From assembly GCF_018326005.1 (NCBI RefSeq), contig NZ_AP021903.1:1490001-1554000 (forward strand): a DNA stretch of 64,000 nt, given 5' to 3'. The stretch is from Pseudomonas sp. Seg1 (GTDB lineage: Bacteria; Pseudomonadota; Gammaproteobacteria; Pseudomonadales; Pseudomonadaceae). Shown piece after piece: positions 52,662 to 62,137 of this stretch. Below the pieces are notes generated by a model that made no database searches, had not been told where the DNA came from, and was given only the letters and a program-made list of their open reading frames with translations. Both the position numbers and the translations under genes were made by a program. Positions within the stretch are counted from its first letter, which is position 1. Each line of letters starts with the position of its first letter.

Positions 52662-53519
52662 ATGGCTGAGATCCTTTCGCTGCACGACGCGGTGAAGCAA
52701 TTCGTCAACGACGGCGACACCGTCGCGCTCGAAGGCTTCACTCACCTGATCCCTACGGCGGCAGGTCATGAAATCATTCGTCAGGGCAAGAAAGATCTGA
52801 CCCTGGTGCGGATGACGCCTGACCTGATCTACGACCAACTGATCGGCGCCGGTTGCGCTCGCAAACTGATCTTCTCTTGGGGCGGCAATCCGGGTGTAGG
52901 TTCGCTGCACCGTCTGCGTGACGCGGTCGAGAAGCAATGGCCGCACCCGCTGGAAATCGAAGAACATTCCCACGCCGATCTGGCCAATGCCTACGTAGCT
53001 GGCGCTTCCGGCCTGCCGTTCGCGGTGCTGCGTGCCTACGCCGGCTCCGACCTGCCAAAGGTCAATCCGCTGATCAAAAGCGTCACCTGTCCATTCACCG
53101 GTGAAGTGCTGGCGGCCGTGCCGTCGGTGCGTCCGGACGTGACCGTGATCCACGCACAGAAAGCCGATCGCCAAGGCAACGTGCTGTTGTGGGGCATTCT
53201 CGGCGTGCAGAAAGAAGCGGCGCTGGCCGCCAAGCGCTGCATCGTCACCGTCGAGGAAATCGTCGACAACCTCAACGCGCCGATGAACGCCTGCGTACTG
53301 CCGACCTGGGCCTTGAGCGCGGTCTGCCATGTACCCGGCGGTGCGCATCCGTCCTACGCCCACGGTTACACCGAACGCGACAACCGTTTCTATCAGGCGT
53401 GGGACCCGATCGCCCGCGACCGTGAGACGTTTACCGCGTGGATCAACGAATACATCCATGGCTGCGCTGACTTCAGCGAGTTTCAGGCCAAGTTGGCCGC
53501 TGCTTCGGAGGCCAAATAA
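52662..53519 (+). CDS. pcaI: 3-oxoadipate CoA-transferase, alpha subunit
   Basis: 285 residues from the ATG at 52662. Type I CoA transferase subunit; the DGDTVALEGFTHLIPTAAGHE segment and SWGGNPGVGSLHRLRDAVE are typical, and the length (285) matches the CatI/PcaI long form. With PcaJ it moves CoA from succinyl-CoA to 3-oxoadipate in the cytoplasm. The pcaJ ATG overlaps its TAA by one base. Confidence 0.93.
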   Translation: MAEILSLHDAVKQFVNDGDTVALEGFTHLIPTAAGHEIIRQGKKDLTLVRMTPDLIYDQLIGAGCARKLIFSWGGNPGVGSLHRLRDAVEKQWPHPLEIEEHSHADLANAYVAGASGLPFAVLRAYAGSDLPKVNPLIKSVTCPFTGEVLAAVPSVRPDVTVIHAQKADRQGNVLLWGILGVQKEAALAAKRCIVTVEEIVDNLNAPMNACVLPTWALSAVCHVPGGAHPSYAHGYTERDNRFYQAWDPIARDRETFTAWINEYIHGCADFSEFQAKLAAASEAK

Positions 53520-54298
53520 TGACTTACTCCACCAATGAAATGATGACCGTCGCCGCAGCCCGTCGCCTGAAGAACGGTTCGGTGTGCTTCGTCGGCATCG
53601 GCCTGCCGTCGAAAGCTGCGAACCTGGCACGCCTGACGTCGTCGCCGGACGTAGTGTTGATCTACGAATCGGGCCCGATCGGCGCCAAGCCGAGCGTACT
53701 GCCGCTGTCCATCGGTGACGGCGAACTGGCGGAGACCGCCGACACTGTCGTCCCGACCGGTGAGATTTTTCGCTATTGGTTGCAGGGCGGACGCATCGAC
53801 GTCGGTTTTCTCGGCGCCGCGCAGGTCGACCGTTTCGGCAACATCAACACCACCGTGGTCGGCGATTACCATGCGCCGAAAGTGCGTCTGCCGGGTGCCG
53901 GTGGCGCGCCGGAGATTGCCGGTTCGGCGAAAAGCGTGTTGATCATCCTTAAACAGTCGGCGCGTTCGTTTGTCGACAAGCTCGACTTCATCACCTCGGT
54001 CGGTCATGGCGAGGGCGGCGATTCGCGTAAACGTCTGGGCCTGCCGGGCGCCGGGCCGGTCGGGATCATCACCGATCTGTGCATCATGGAGCCGGAAGAA
54101 GGCACCCACGAATTTGTGGTCACCGCACTGCACCCAGGCGTGACCCGCGAGCAAGTGGTCGCCGCTACCGGTTGGGCGATCCGTTTTGCCGATGACGTAG
54201 CCACCACCGCTGAACCGACGGAAGTCGAGTTGACCGCACTGCGTGATCTCGAAGCGCGCACCGCTGCGGCCCATGGTCAGGCACCGGGAGAAGCATGA
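53519..54298 (+). CDS. pcaJ: 3-oxoadipate CoA-transferase, beta subunit
   Basis: 259 residues. The catalytic Glu lies in [13 protein letters not shown] (about 45); other conserved parts are [20 protein letters not shown] and [18 protein letters not shown]. Forms the active heteromer with PcaI. Overlaps the start of pcaF by 4 bases (ATGA). Confidence 0.94.
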   Translation: MTYSTNEMMTVAAARRLKNGSVCFVGIGLPSKAANLARLTSSPDVVLIYESGPIGAKPSVLPLSIGDGELAETADTVVPTGEIFRYWLQGGRIDVGFLGAAQVDRFGNINTTVVGDYHAPKVRLPGAGGAPEIAGSAKSVLIILKQSARSFVDKLDFITSVGHGEGGDSRKRLGLPGAGPVGIITDLCIMEPEEGTHEFVVTALHPGVTREQVVAATGWAIRFADDVATTAEPTEVELTALRDLEARTAAAHGQAPGEA

Positions 54299-55500
54299 TG
54301 CGTGACGTTTATATCTGCGACGCGATTCGTACCCCCATCGGCCGTTTCGGCGGTGGACTGTCTGCCGTTCGTGCCGATGATCTGGCCGCTGTGCCGATCA
54401 AGGCGCTGATGGAGCGCAATCCATCGGTGGACTGGAATGCAATCGACGAGGTGTTTCTCGGCTGCGCCAACCAGGCCGGCGAAGACAACCGCAACGTCGC
54501 ACGCATGGCGCTGCTGCTGGCGGGTCTGCCGGACAGCGTGCCGGGCGTGACCCTCAATCGCCTCTGCGCTTCGGGAATGGACGCGATCGGCACCGCATTC
54601 CGTGCCATCGCCAGCGGCGAAATGGAGCTGGCGATTGCCGGCGGCGTCGAGTCGATGTCCCGCGCACCGTTCGTGATGGGCAAGGCTGACGCGGCGTTTT
54701 CGCGCAACATGAAACTGGAAGACACCACCATCGGCTGGCGTTTCATCAATCCGTTGATGAAGGCGCAATACGGCGTCGACGCGATGCCGCAGACCGCCGA
54801 CAACGTCGCCGATGACTATGAAGTGTCCCGCGAGGATCAGGACGCTTTCGCCTTGCGCAGTCAGCAACGCACCGCTGCCGCGCAGGCCGCTGGCTACTTC
54901 GCCGAAGAAATCGTCGAAGTGCGCATCGCCCACAAAAAAGGCGAAACCGTGGTCAGCCAGGACGAACATCCACGTGCCGACACCACACTCGAAGCGCTGA
55001 GCAAACTGAAACCGGTCAACGGCCCGGACAAAACCGTCACCGCCGGCAATGCTTCCGGGGTTAATGACGGCGCCGCCGCGCTGATTCTCGCATCCGCCGA
55101 AGCGGTGAAAAAACACGGTCTGACCGCTCGCGCCAAAGTGCTCGGCATGGCCAGCGCCGGTGTCGCGCCACGGGTGATGGGCATCGGCCCGGTGCCGGCG
55201 GTGCGCAAACTTACCGAGCGTCTCGGTGTGGCGGTCAGCGATTTTGATGTGATCGAACTCAACGAAGCCTTCGCCAGCCAAGGCTTGGCAGTGCTGCGTG
55301 AACTGGGGCTGGCGGATGACGCGGCGCAGGTCAACCCGAATGGCGGCGCGATTGCTCTCGGTCACCCGTTGGGCATGAGCGGCGCGCGTCTGGTGCTGAC
55401 CGCGCTGCATCAGCTGGAAAAGACCGGCGGCAAGAAAGGTCTGGCGACCATGTGCGTCGGTGTTGGCCAAGGTCTGGCCCTGGCCATCGAACGCGTCTGA
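54295..55500 (+). CDS. pcaF: Beta-ketoadipyl-CoA thiolase
   Basis: 401 residues (or 400 from the second ATG at 54298). Thiolase with acyl-Cys in [11 protein letters not shown] (about 90), base His in [12 protein letters not shown] (about 358) and Cys in CVGVGQG (about 388). Splits 3-oxoadipyl-CoA to succinyl-CoA and acetyl-CoA, the last step of the pathway. Begins [20 protein letters not shown], typical of PcaF. First in a group followed by pcaH. Confidence 0.96.
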   Translation: MMRDVYICDAIRTPIGRFGGGLSAVRADDLAAVPIKALMERNPSVDWNAIDEVFLGCANQAGEDNRNVARMALLLAGLPDSVPGVTLNRLCASGMDAIGTAFRAIASGEMELAIAGGVESMSRAPFVMGKADAAFSRNMKLEDTTIGWRFINPLMKAQYGVDAMPQTADNVADDYEVSREDQDAFALRSQQRTAAAQAAGYFAEEIVEVRIAHKKGETVVSQDEHPRADTTLEALSKLKPVNGPDKTVTAGNASGVNDGAAALILASAEAVKKHGLTARAKVLGMASAGVAPRVMGIGPVPAVRKLTERLGVAVSDFDVIELNEAFASQGLAVLRELGLADDAAQVNPNGGAIALGHPLGMSGARLVLTALHQLEKTGGKKGLATMCVGVGQGLALAIERV

Positions 55501-55536
55501 CGCAAGCCGTGACGAAAAAGAACAGAGGAAAGCGAC

Positions 55537-56241
55537 ATGTCTGACAAGCCTGGTTACCGTCGTCCGCAGGAAGGCACTCAGCCTGAGTACCTGCACCCGA
55601 CGTATCAATCCACCAATCTGCGCTCGCCATCGAAGCCGTTGGTGTTTCTGCCGCATTCGTTGTCGGAGATCACCGGCCCGACCATCGGTGCCGAACGCGT
55701 CGCCGAGAAAGACAATGACCTGACCGCGCAGCACAGCGGCGAACCGTTGGGCGAGCGGATCATCATTCACGGCCGTGTGCTCGACGAAAACGGTCTGCCG
55801 GTGCCGGGGATTCTGGTGGAGATCTGGCAGGCCAACGCCGCCGGCCGCTACAACCACCAGCGCGACCTGCACGACGCGCCGCTGGACCCGAACTTCACTG
55901 GCACTGGCCGCACCGTGACCGACGCCGATGGCTGGTATCAGTTCCAGACCATCAAGCCCGGCGCCTATCCGTGGGGCAACCACCACAACGCGTGGCGCCC
56001 GGCGCACATTCATTTTTCGTTGTTCGGGCCGAGCATCCTTACTCGCTTGGTGACGCAGATGTACTTCCCCGGCGATCCGCTACTGGCCTACGACCCGATC
56101 TACAACTGCGTGCCGGACACTTCGGCCAAGGAACGCCTGATCGCCAGTTTCGATCTGGAAAAAACCATTCCGTCCTACGCCCTCGGTTACCGCTGGGACA
56201 TCGTCTTGCGTGGCCGCGACGCCACGCCGATGGAGAAATAA
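55537..56241 (+). CDS. pcaH: Protocatechuate 3,4-dioxygenase beta subunit
   Basis: 234 residues. Non-haem Fe(III) intradiol dioxygenase, catalytic subunit. Iron ligands of the family are seen as the Tyr in AAGRYNHQ, the Tyr in GAYPWGNHHNAWRPAHIHFSLFG and the two His in RPAHIH. It opens protocatechuate to 3-carboxy-cis,cis-muconate. The ATG at 55537 follows AAAGAACAGAGGAAAG. Sited between pcaF and pcaG, 36 bp after pcaF. Confidence 0.96.
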   Translation: MSDKPGYRRPQEGTQPEYLHPTYQSTNLRSPSKPLVFLPHSLSEITGPTIGAERVAEKDNDLTAQHSGEPLGERIIIHGRVLDENGLPVPGILVEIWQANAAGRYNHQRDLHDAPLDPNFTGTGRTVTDADGWYQFQTIKPGAYPWGNHHNAWRPAHIHFSLFGPSILTRLVTQMYFPGDPLLAYDPIYNCVPDTSAKERLIASFDLEKTIPSYALGYRWDIVLRGRDATPMEK

Positions 56242-56242
56242 G

Positions 56243-56809
56243 ATGACCCTGACTGCCACCACGTCCCACACCGTCGGGCCGTACTACCACATCGGTCTGA
56301 CCTGGCTGAACCGCGAAAACCTCGCGGTCGAACAAACCCTCGGCGAGCGCGTGGCGATCACCGGCCAAGTCGTTGACGGCAACGGCGATGTGGTCAACGA
56401 CGCCATGCTCGAAGTCTGGCAGGCCAACGCCGCCGGCAAATATGACCACCCGGAAGATGAGCAGGCCAAGCCGCTGGACCCGCACTTCGAGGGGTTCGGT
56501 CGGGTACCGGTGGATGCCGAAGGGCGTTTCCGTTTCACCACGATCAAACCGGGCACGGTTGAAGGCCTGAAGGGCTCGACCCAGGCGCCGCACTTGGTGG
56601 TGTTGGTGTTTGCGCGGGGTTTGGTGAAGCATTTGCTGACGCGGATTTACTTTGAAGGGGAGCCGGCGAACGTGAATGATCCGTTGCTGGAGTGTGTGCC
56701 GGCCGAGCGCCGCGCGACCTTGCTGGCGAAGCCGGATGCGGCGGGGGTGTATCAGTGGAATGTGATTTTGCAGGGCACTGACGCAGAGACGGTGTTCTTC
56801 GATTATTGA
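56243..56809 (+). CDS. pcaG: Protocatechuate 3,4-dioxygenase alpha subunit
   Basis: 188 residues. Paralogue of PcaH lacking the iron ligands; contains [30 protein letters not shown] and the C-terminal TVFFDY. It forms the (alpha-beta-Fe)12 complex with PcaH. The ATG follows the pcaH TAA by one base, so the two are co-translated. Confidence 0.95.
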   Translation: MTLTATTSHTVGPYYHIGLTWLNRENLAVEQTLGERVAITGQVVDGNGDVVNDAMLEVWQANAAGKYDHPEDEQAKPLDPHFEGFGRVPVDAEGRFRFTTIKPGTVEGLKGSTQAPHLVVLVFARGLVKHLLTRIYFEGEPANVNDPLLECVPAERRATLLAKPDAAGVYQWNVILQGTDAETVFFDY

Positions 56810-56820
56810 TCGCTGCCTAC

Positions 56821-56926
56821 TGATCGTTCCCACGCTCTGCGTGGGAATGCCGCCATGGACGCTCTGCGTCCAGTGTGACGCGGAGCGTCACGGGATGCGT
56901 TACCACGCAGAGCGTGGGAACGATCA
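56821..56926. repeat. REP-type double palindrome (GATCGTTCCCACGC family)
   Basis: Outer arms TGATCGTTCCCACGCTCTGC and its complement at 56911-56926, enclosing an inner pair (GACGCTCTGCGTCCAGTG/CACTG...GGACGC-like, with ACGCGGAGCGT). It lies between pcaG and pcaT. Confidence 0.88.
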
Positions 56927-56996
56927 ATACAGGATGTGGAACGGGACTGTTGCAAAGTATGTCTAGACTCTCACTGTCCCTATCGAGTGAAAAACA

Positions 56997-58292
56997 ATGA
57001 CAACCATCACCTCCCATTACACCGGCGAAGAGCGCAGCAAGCGCATCTTCGCCATTGTCGGCGCTTCGTCCGGCAACCTCGTCGAATGGTTCGACTTCTA
57101 CGTCTACGCCTTTTGCGCGATCTATTTCGCCCCGGCGTTTTTCCCTTCCGATAACCCGACGGTGCAACTGGTCAACACCGCAGGCGTGTTCGCCGCCGGC
57201 TTCCTGATGCGCCCGATTGGTGGCTGGATTTTCGGGCGTCTGGCAGACAAGAAGGGCCGCAAGACCTCGATGATGATTTCGGTGCTGATGATGTGCTTCG
57301 GTTCGTTGCTCATCGCCTGCTTGCCGACCTACAACACCATCGGTGTCTGGGCGCCGTTGTTGTTGCTGTTTGCACGTCTGCTGCAAGGCCTGTCGGTCGG
57401 CGGTGAATATGGCACCACCGCGACTTACATGAGTGAAGTCGCGCTCAAGGGCCAGCGCGGTTTTTTCGCCTCGTTCCAGTACGTGACGCTGATTGGCGGG
57501 CAACTGCTGGCGGTATTGCTGGTGGTGATCCTGCAACAGTTCCTCAGCGAAGACGAACTGCGTGCCTACGGCTGGCGGATTCCGTTTGTGGTCGGTGCGG
57601 TCGCGGCGGTGATCTCGCTGTTCCTGCGCCGTTCGTTGAAAGAAACCACCAGCAAGGAAATGCGCGAGAACAAGGACGCCGGCAGCATTCGTGCGTTGTT
57701 CCGTGACCACAAAGCCGCGTTCATCACCGTGCTCGGCTACACCGCTGGTGGCTCGCTGATTTTCTATACCTTCACCACCTACATGCAGAAATATCTGGTG
57801 AACACCGCCGGCATGCACGCCAAGACCGCCAGCTACATCATGACCGGCGCGCTCTTCCTTTATATGTGCATGCAGCCGCTGTTCGGCATGCTCGCCGACA
57901 AGATCGGTCGACGTAACTCGATGCTCTGGTTCGGCGCGCTCGGTACGCTGTTTACCGTGCCAATCCTGTTGAGCCTGAAAAGCGTCAGCAGTCCGATCCT
58001 GGCCTTTGTGCTGATCACCGTGGCGCTGGCCATCGTCAGTTTCTACACCTCGATCAGCGGTCTGGTGAAAGCCGAAATGTTCCCGCCGGAAGTCCGCGCC
58101 CTCGGCGTCGGTCTGGCCTATGCCGTGGCCAACGCGATCTTTGGCGGTTCGGCAGAATATGTGGCCCTGAGCCTGAAAGCCGGGGGCATGGAAAACGCCT
58201 TCTACTGGTACGTCACGGTGATGATGGCCGTCGCGTTCCTGTTCAGTTTGCGCTTGCCGAAACAGGCGGCGTATTTGCACCACGATCTCTAA
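56997..58292 (+). CDS. pcaT: Dicarboxylate/3-oxoadipate MFS transporter PcaT
   Basis: 431 residues, metabolite:H+ symporter (MHS) family. Signature near the N-terminus: [36 protein letters not shown] and [27 protein letters not shown]. In P. putida PcaT imports 3-oxoadipate or related dicarboxylates. It lies 187 bp after pcaG, across a REP. Confidence 0.93.
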   Translation: MTTITSHYTGEERSKRIFAIVGASSGNLVEWFDFYVYAFCAIYFAPAFFPSDNPTVQLVNTAGVFAAGFLMRPIGGWIFGRLADKKGRKTSMMISVLMMCFGSLLIACLPTYNTIGVWAPLLLLFARLLQGLSVGGEYGTTATYMSEVALKGQRGFFASFQYVTLIGGQLLAVLLVVILQQFLSEDELRAYGWRIPFVVGAVAAVISLFLRRSLKETTSKEMRENKDAGSIRALFRDHKAAFITVLGYTAGGSLIFYTFTTYMQKYLVNTAGMHAKTASYIMTGALFLYMCMQPLFGMLADKIGRRNSMLWFGALGTLFTVPILLSLKSVSSPILAFVLITVALAIVSFYTSISGLVKAEMFPPEVRALGVGLAYAVANAIFGGSAEYVALSLKAGGMENAFYWYVTVMMAVAFLFSLRLPKQAAYLHHDL

Positions 58293-58338
58293 ACCGATGC
58301 GCGCGGGCCGTCATGGCCCGCGCCGGCAAGGACTGTTT

Positions 58339-59703
58339 ATGACTCAGCGACCGGGCAATCAATTGTTCGATGCCTACTTCACTGCCCGCGATATGCGCGA
58401 CGTGTTCTGCGATCAGGGCCGCGTGCAGGCGATGCTCGACTTCGAAGCGGCGCTGGCCCGGGCCGAGGCGCGGGTCGGGGTGATCCCGTCACACGCGGTG
58501 GCGCCTATTGAAAATGCCTGCCGCGCCGGTTTGTATGACTTCGCCGCGTTGGGCGAGGCGATTGCCACGGCGGGCAATTCGGCGATTCCACTGGTCAAGG
58601 CCCTGGGCAAGCAGATCGCCGCCACGGATGCCGAGGCCGAGCGCTATGTGCATCTGGGCGCGACCAGTCAGGACGTGATGGATACCGGGCTGGTCCTGCA
58701 ATTGCGTCAGGCGCTGCAACTGATCGAAAACGATCTGGCACAACTGGCCGATGCTCTTGCGACTCAGGCCCAACGTCACGCCGCGACCCCGTTGGCCGGC
58801 CGTACCTGGCTGCAACACGCAACCCCGGTGACTCTCGGCATGAAAATCGCCGGTTGGCTTGGCGCAGTGACTCGCAGCCGTCAGCGTCTGCGCGAACTCA
58901 AGCCGCGCCTGCTGGTGCTGCAATTCGGCGGCGCGTCCGGAACCCTCGCGGCGCTTGGCAAGCAGGCGTTGCCGATTGCCGAAGCCTTGGCGCAAGAACT
59001 GCAACTGACCTTGCCGGAACAACCGTGGCACACCCAGCGTGATCGCATCGTTGAGTTCGGCGCGGTGCTCGGTTTGATCGCCGGCAGCCTCGGCAAACTC
59101 GGCCGCGACGTCAGCCTGTTGATGCAGACCGAGGCGGCGGAAGTCTTTGAACCGTCGGCGCCGGGCAAGGGCGGTTCTTCGACCATGCCGCACAAACGCA
59201 ACCCGGTCGGCGCGGCGGTGCTGATCGGCGCGGCAGCGCGAGTGCCGGGGCTGGTGTCGACGCTGTTCAGCGCGATGCCGCAGGAGCACGAACGCAGCCT
59301 CGGTCTGTGGCATGCCGAATGGGAAACCTTGCCGGAGATTTGCTGCGTCGTCTCGGGGTCGCTGCAGCAGGCGCGCCTGCTGGCTGATGGCCTGGAAGTC
59401 GATGCCGCACGCATGGCACGCAATCTCCAATTGACCCAAGGGCTGGTGCTGGCCGAAGCGGTGAGCATCGTCCTCGCGCAACGGGTCGGCCGCGATACCG
59501 CGCATCACCTGCTCGAACAATGCTGCAAGCGCGCGGTGGCCGAGCAACGCCACTTGCGCGCAGTTCTCGGTGATGAGCCGGCGGTCACCGCCGAACTGAG
59601 CAGCGCCGAACTGGATCATCTGTTGAATCCCGCCCATTACCTCGGTCAGGCGCAAGTCTGGGTCGAGCGTGCGGTGGCCGAACATCACGCATTGTCTGTC
59701 TGA
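58339..59703 (+). CDS. pcaB: 3-carboxy-cis,cis-muconate cycloisomerase
   Basis: 454 residues from the ATG at 58339, ribosome site AAGGA. Fumarase/aspartase superfamily; signature GKGGSSTMPHKRNP (about 281) and HLGATSQDVMDTG (about 100) are intact. Converts 3-carboxymuconate to gamma-carboxymuconolactone. Leads to pcaD with 11 bp between. Confidence 0.96.
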   Translation: MTQRPGNQLFDAYFTARDMRDVFCDQGRVQAMLDFEAALARAEARVGVIPSHAVAPIENACRAGLYDFAALGEAIATAGNSAIPLVKALGKQIAATDAEAERYVHLGATSQDVMDTGLVLQLRQALQLIENDLAQLADALATQAQRHAATPLAGRTWLQHATPVTLGMKIAGWLGAVTRSRQRLRELKPRLLVLQFGGASGTLAALGKQALPIAEALAQELQLTLPEQPWHTQRDRIVEFGAVLGLIAGSLGKLGRDVSLLMQTEAAEVFEPSAPGKGGSSTMPHKRNPVGAAVLIGAAARVPGLVSTLFSAMPQEHERSLGLWHAEWETLPEICCVVSGSLQQARLLADGLEVDAARMARNLQLTQGLVLAEAVSIVLAQRVGRDTAHHLLEQCCKRAVAEQRHLRAVLGDEPAVTAELSSAELDHLLNPAHYLGQAQVWVERAVAEHHALSV

Positions 59704-59714
59704 AGGAGAGGGCT

Positions 59715-60521
59715 GTGGCTTTCGTTCAACTCGCCGATGGCGAACTGCACTATCAAATTCAAGGGCCTCAGATTGAAGGCCCGGTCGATGCGCCGGTGCT
59801 GGTGCTGTCCAACTCGCTGGGCACCGACCTGCACATGTGGGACGCGCAGATGCCGGCGTTCACCGAAAATTTTCGTGTGCTGCGTTTCGACACCCGTGGG
59901 CACGGTCAATCGTTGGTGACGCCGGGGCCGTACAGCATCGAGCAACTGGGCCATGACGTCCTCGGGCTGCTGGATGCGCTGCACATCGAGCGCGCGCATT
60001 TCTGCGGATTGTCGATGGGCGGATTGATCGGCCAGTGGCTGGGTATCAATGCCGGGCATCGCCTGCACAAACTGATCGTCTGCAACACGGCGGCAAAAAT
60101 CGGCGATCCGTCAGTGTGGAATCCACGCATCGAAACCGTGCTGCGCGACGGTCCGGCGGCAATGGTTGCCCTGCGTGATGCCTCGATTGCCCGTTGGTTT
60201 ACCCCGGACTTCTCGGCGGCTCATCCGGCGGCGGCCAAGCAGATCACCGACATGCTCGCCGCGACCTCGCCTGAAGGTTACGCGGCCAATTGCGCGGCGG
60301 TACGCGATGCCGATTTCCGTGATCAACTGGCTTCGATCAACGTGCCGTTGCTGGTGATTGCCGGCAGCGAAGACGCGGTCACGCCGCCGTCCGGCGGGCA
60401 TTTCATTCAGGAGCATGTACGCGGCGCCGAGTATGCCGAGTTCTATGCGGCGCATCTTTCCAACGTGCAGGCCGGCGCCGATTTCAGTGATCGTGTGTTG
60501 GCGTTTCTGAACGCTTCATAA
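59715..60521 (+). CDS. pcaD: 3-oxoadipate enol-lactonase
   Basis: 268 residues from the GTG at 59715, after GAAGGAGAG. Alpha/beta hydrolase with nucleophile in FCGLSMGGLIGQ (Ser about 100) and the final His region AHLSNVQ; Asp in AGSEDAVTPP. Hydrolyses the enol-lactone to 3-oxoadipate. Confidence 0.95.
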   Translation: MAFVQLADGELHYQIQGPQIEGPVDAPVLVLSNSLGTDLHMWDAQMPAFTENFRVLRFDTRGHGQSLVTPGPYSIEQLGHDVLGLLDALHIERAHFCGLSMGGLIGQWLGINAGHRLHKLIVCNTAAKIGDPSVWNPRIETVLRDGPAAMVALRDASIARWFTPDFSAAHPAAAKQITDMLAATSPEGYAANCAAVRDADFRDQLASINVPLLVIAGSEDAVTPPSGGHFIQEHVRGAEYAEFYAAHLSNVQAGADFSDRVLAFLNAS

Positions 60522-60531
60522 GGGGATTTCT

Positions 60532-60924
60532 GTGGACGAGAAACAACGTTACGACGACGGCATGCAGGTGCGCCGCGCAGTGTTGGGCGATGCCCACGTC
60601 GATCGCAGCCTGACCACGCTCACCGAGTTCAATAGCGAATTTCAGGAGATGATCACCCGTCACGCCTGGGGCGATATCTGGACCCGCCCGGGTTTGCCTC
60701 GGCACACCCGTAGCCTGATCACCATTGCCATGCTGATTGGCATGAACCGTGAGGGCGAACTGAAACTGCACCTGCGCGCGGCCGCCAATAACGGCGTGAG
60801 CCGTGGCGAGATCAAGGAAGTGATCATGCAGAGTGCGATTTATTGCGGGATTCCGGCGGCGAATGCGACGTTTCATCTGGCGGAATCGGTGTGGGATGAG
60901 CTGGGTGTCGAATCCCGGGAATAG
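60532..60924 (+). CDS. pcaC: 4-carboxymuconolactone decarboxylase
   Basis: 130 residues from a GTG at 60532. AhpD-like fold CMD family: HAWGDIWTRPGLPRHTRSLITIAMLIGMNREGELKLHLRAA (split: RPGLPRHTRSLITI, LKLHLRAAANNGVS) and GEIKEVIMQSAIYCGIPAA. It converts gamma-carboxymuconolactone to 3-oxoadipate enol-lactone, the substrate of PcaD. Separate from PcaD here, unlike PcaL fusions in actinobacteria. It is the last pca gene of the cluster. Confidence 0.96.
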   Translation: MDEKQRYDDGMQVRRAVLGDAHVDRSLTTLTEFNSEFQEMITRHAWGDIWTRPGLPRHTRSLITIAMLIGMNREGELKLHLRAAANNGVSRGEIKEVIMQSAIYCGIPAANATFHLAESVWDELGVESRE

Positions 60925-60943
60925 GTGTTGTCCGGGCTGACGC

Positions 60944-61036
60944 CATCGCTGGCAAGCCAGCTCCCACAGTGTTCTCGGGTGTACCCAAAATTTGTGAACA
61001 ACCCAAAAACCTGTGGGAGCTGGCTTGCCAGCGATG
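60944..61036. repeat. REP pair (GTGGGAGCTGG family)
   Basis: CATCGCTGGCAAGCCAGCTC and the inverse ending GCCAGCGATG, about 40 bp apart, between convergent pcaC and the methyltransferase. Confidence 0.92.
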
Positions 61037-61056
61037 GCGGTAGTCGCCGTAATGCA

Positions 61057-61863
61057 TCACACCGTGGCCACAATGAATATCCGCTTGAACGCAAACAACG
61101 TATGCCCATCCGCCTCTTGCGGATAATGCTCATGCACCCGCATCAGGTAGTGATAGATAAATCGCGACTGCTCCTCTGAATTCAGCGCCTGCATCACCGG
61201 GCGCAACGCCGACACCTTGACCCAGTCATACACCGGCGACTTCCCGTCGACCACCTGCAATTGCTCGGTCTCCCAGATATCCAGCGATTCGGTCAACGGC
61301 GCGAGCAGGCGATAGTAATCCTCCAGCGCCAACAGCGGCCGCGCCGCCATGCGTTGGCGCAATTGCGGCGAACCCAGCGGTGTGCCGCCGGGGCCGGCAT
61401 CGTCCAGCGTGTCGAGCATCAGCCGATACCACAACGCATCGCGCCAGTCCGGCATGTGCGCCGCCAGGCAGCCGCCGCGATTGAGCTGGCCGAGCAAGCG
61501 CGGCAGCAAGGTGTCGTGGTCGCCGATGAAATGCAGCACGGCCGCCGCGAGCAATAGATCCGCCGGTTGTTCAGGCTGCCATTCGAGCAGATCGCAGTGT
61601 TTCCACGATGCGTGAATCGGCAGGCAGCGGGCTTCATCAAGCATTTGTCGCGAGCTGTCGACGCCCTGCAGCTGTGCACGCGGCCAGCGCTGGGCCAACA
61701 ACTGCGTGGCAATACCGGTGCCGCAGCCGAGGTCATAAATATGTTTGGGGTTGTGCAGTTCGACACGGTCGAGCAATTCATTGACCGGGCGTTGCCTGAG
61801 ACGGGAAAACTGCTGGTACGCCTTGGCGTCCCAGTCGGGAGCTACATTGAGTCGGGTGATCAT
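61057..61863 (-). CDS. Trans-aconitate methyltransferase-like protein (Tam)
   Basis: 268 residues. Class I SAM-dependent methyltransferase with motif I IYDLGCGTGIATQLL (about 42) and GVDSSRQMLDEA; pattern and length (Tam 252) match Tam with WDAKAYQQFSRLRQRPVNELL at the N-terminus and the C-terminal DWVKVSALRPVMQAL, HEHYPQ. Methylates trans-aconitate in E. coli; the true substrate here is unproven. Converges on pcaC and sits between the pca genes and the porin, but has no obvious role in aromatic catabolism. Confidence 0.85.
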   Translation of the reverse strand: MITRLNVAPDWDAKAYQQFSRLRQRPVNELLDRVELHNPKHIYDLGCGTGIATQLLAQRWPRAQLQGVDSSRQMLDEARCLPIHASWKHCDLLEWQPEQPADLLLAAAVLHFIGDHDTLLPRLLGQLNRGGCLAAHMPDWRDALWYRLMLDTLDDAGPGGTPLGSPQLRQRMAARPLLALEDYYRLLAPLTESLDIWETEQLQVVDGKSPVYDWVKVSALRPVMQALNSEEQSRFIYHYLMRVHEHYPQEADGHTLFAFKRIFIVATV

Positions 61864-62057
61864 GAGGGGGTCCTCTGGTGATCAGCATTGTCTTCCGATG
61901 ACAGCCTGGCTCAAGTCTTGGGGACCAACATCAACAGATAACGGAAGTGGGAGAGGTCGTACGCCTGAGTCCTTCAGGTTTTTTCAACTCTACCCGACGT
62001 CGAACAAAGTGCCAGCGCTCCTGACGGATGGCTCGCTGATATCACCTTTTATGCAGG

Positions 62058-62123
62058 AACTGCCGCAGGCTGCGATCTTTCGGTCTTAAAAACAAAATCA
62101 AAAGATCGCAGCCTGCGGCAGCT
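62058..62123. repeat. REP-type inverted pair (CTGCCGCAGGCTGCGATCTTT family)
   Basis: AACTGCCGCAGGCTGCGATC and its complement GATCGCAGCCTGCGGCAG, about 20 bp apart; located between the methyltransferase and the porin gene. It is a fourth repeat family. It could also act as terminator of the porin gene on the minus strand. Confidence 0.88.
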
Positions 62124-62137
62124 CCAGGGGATTGAGG

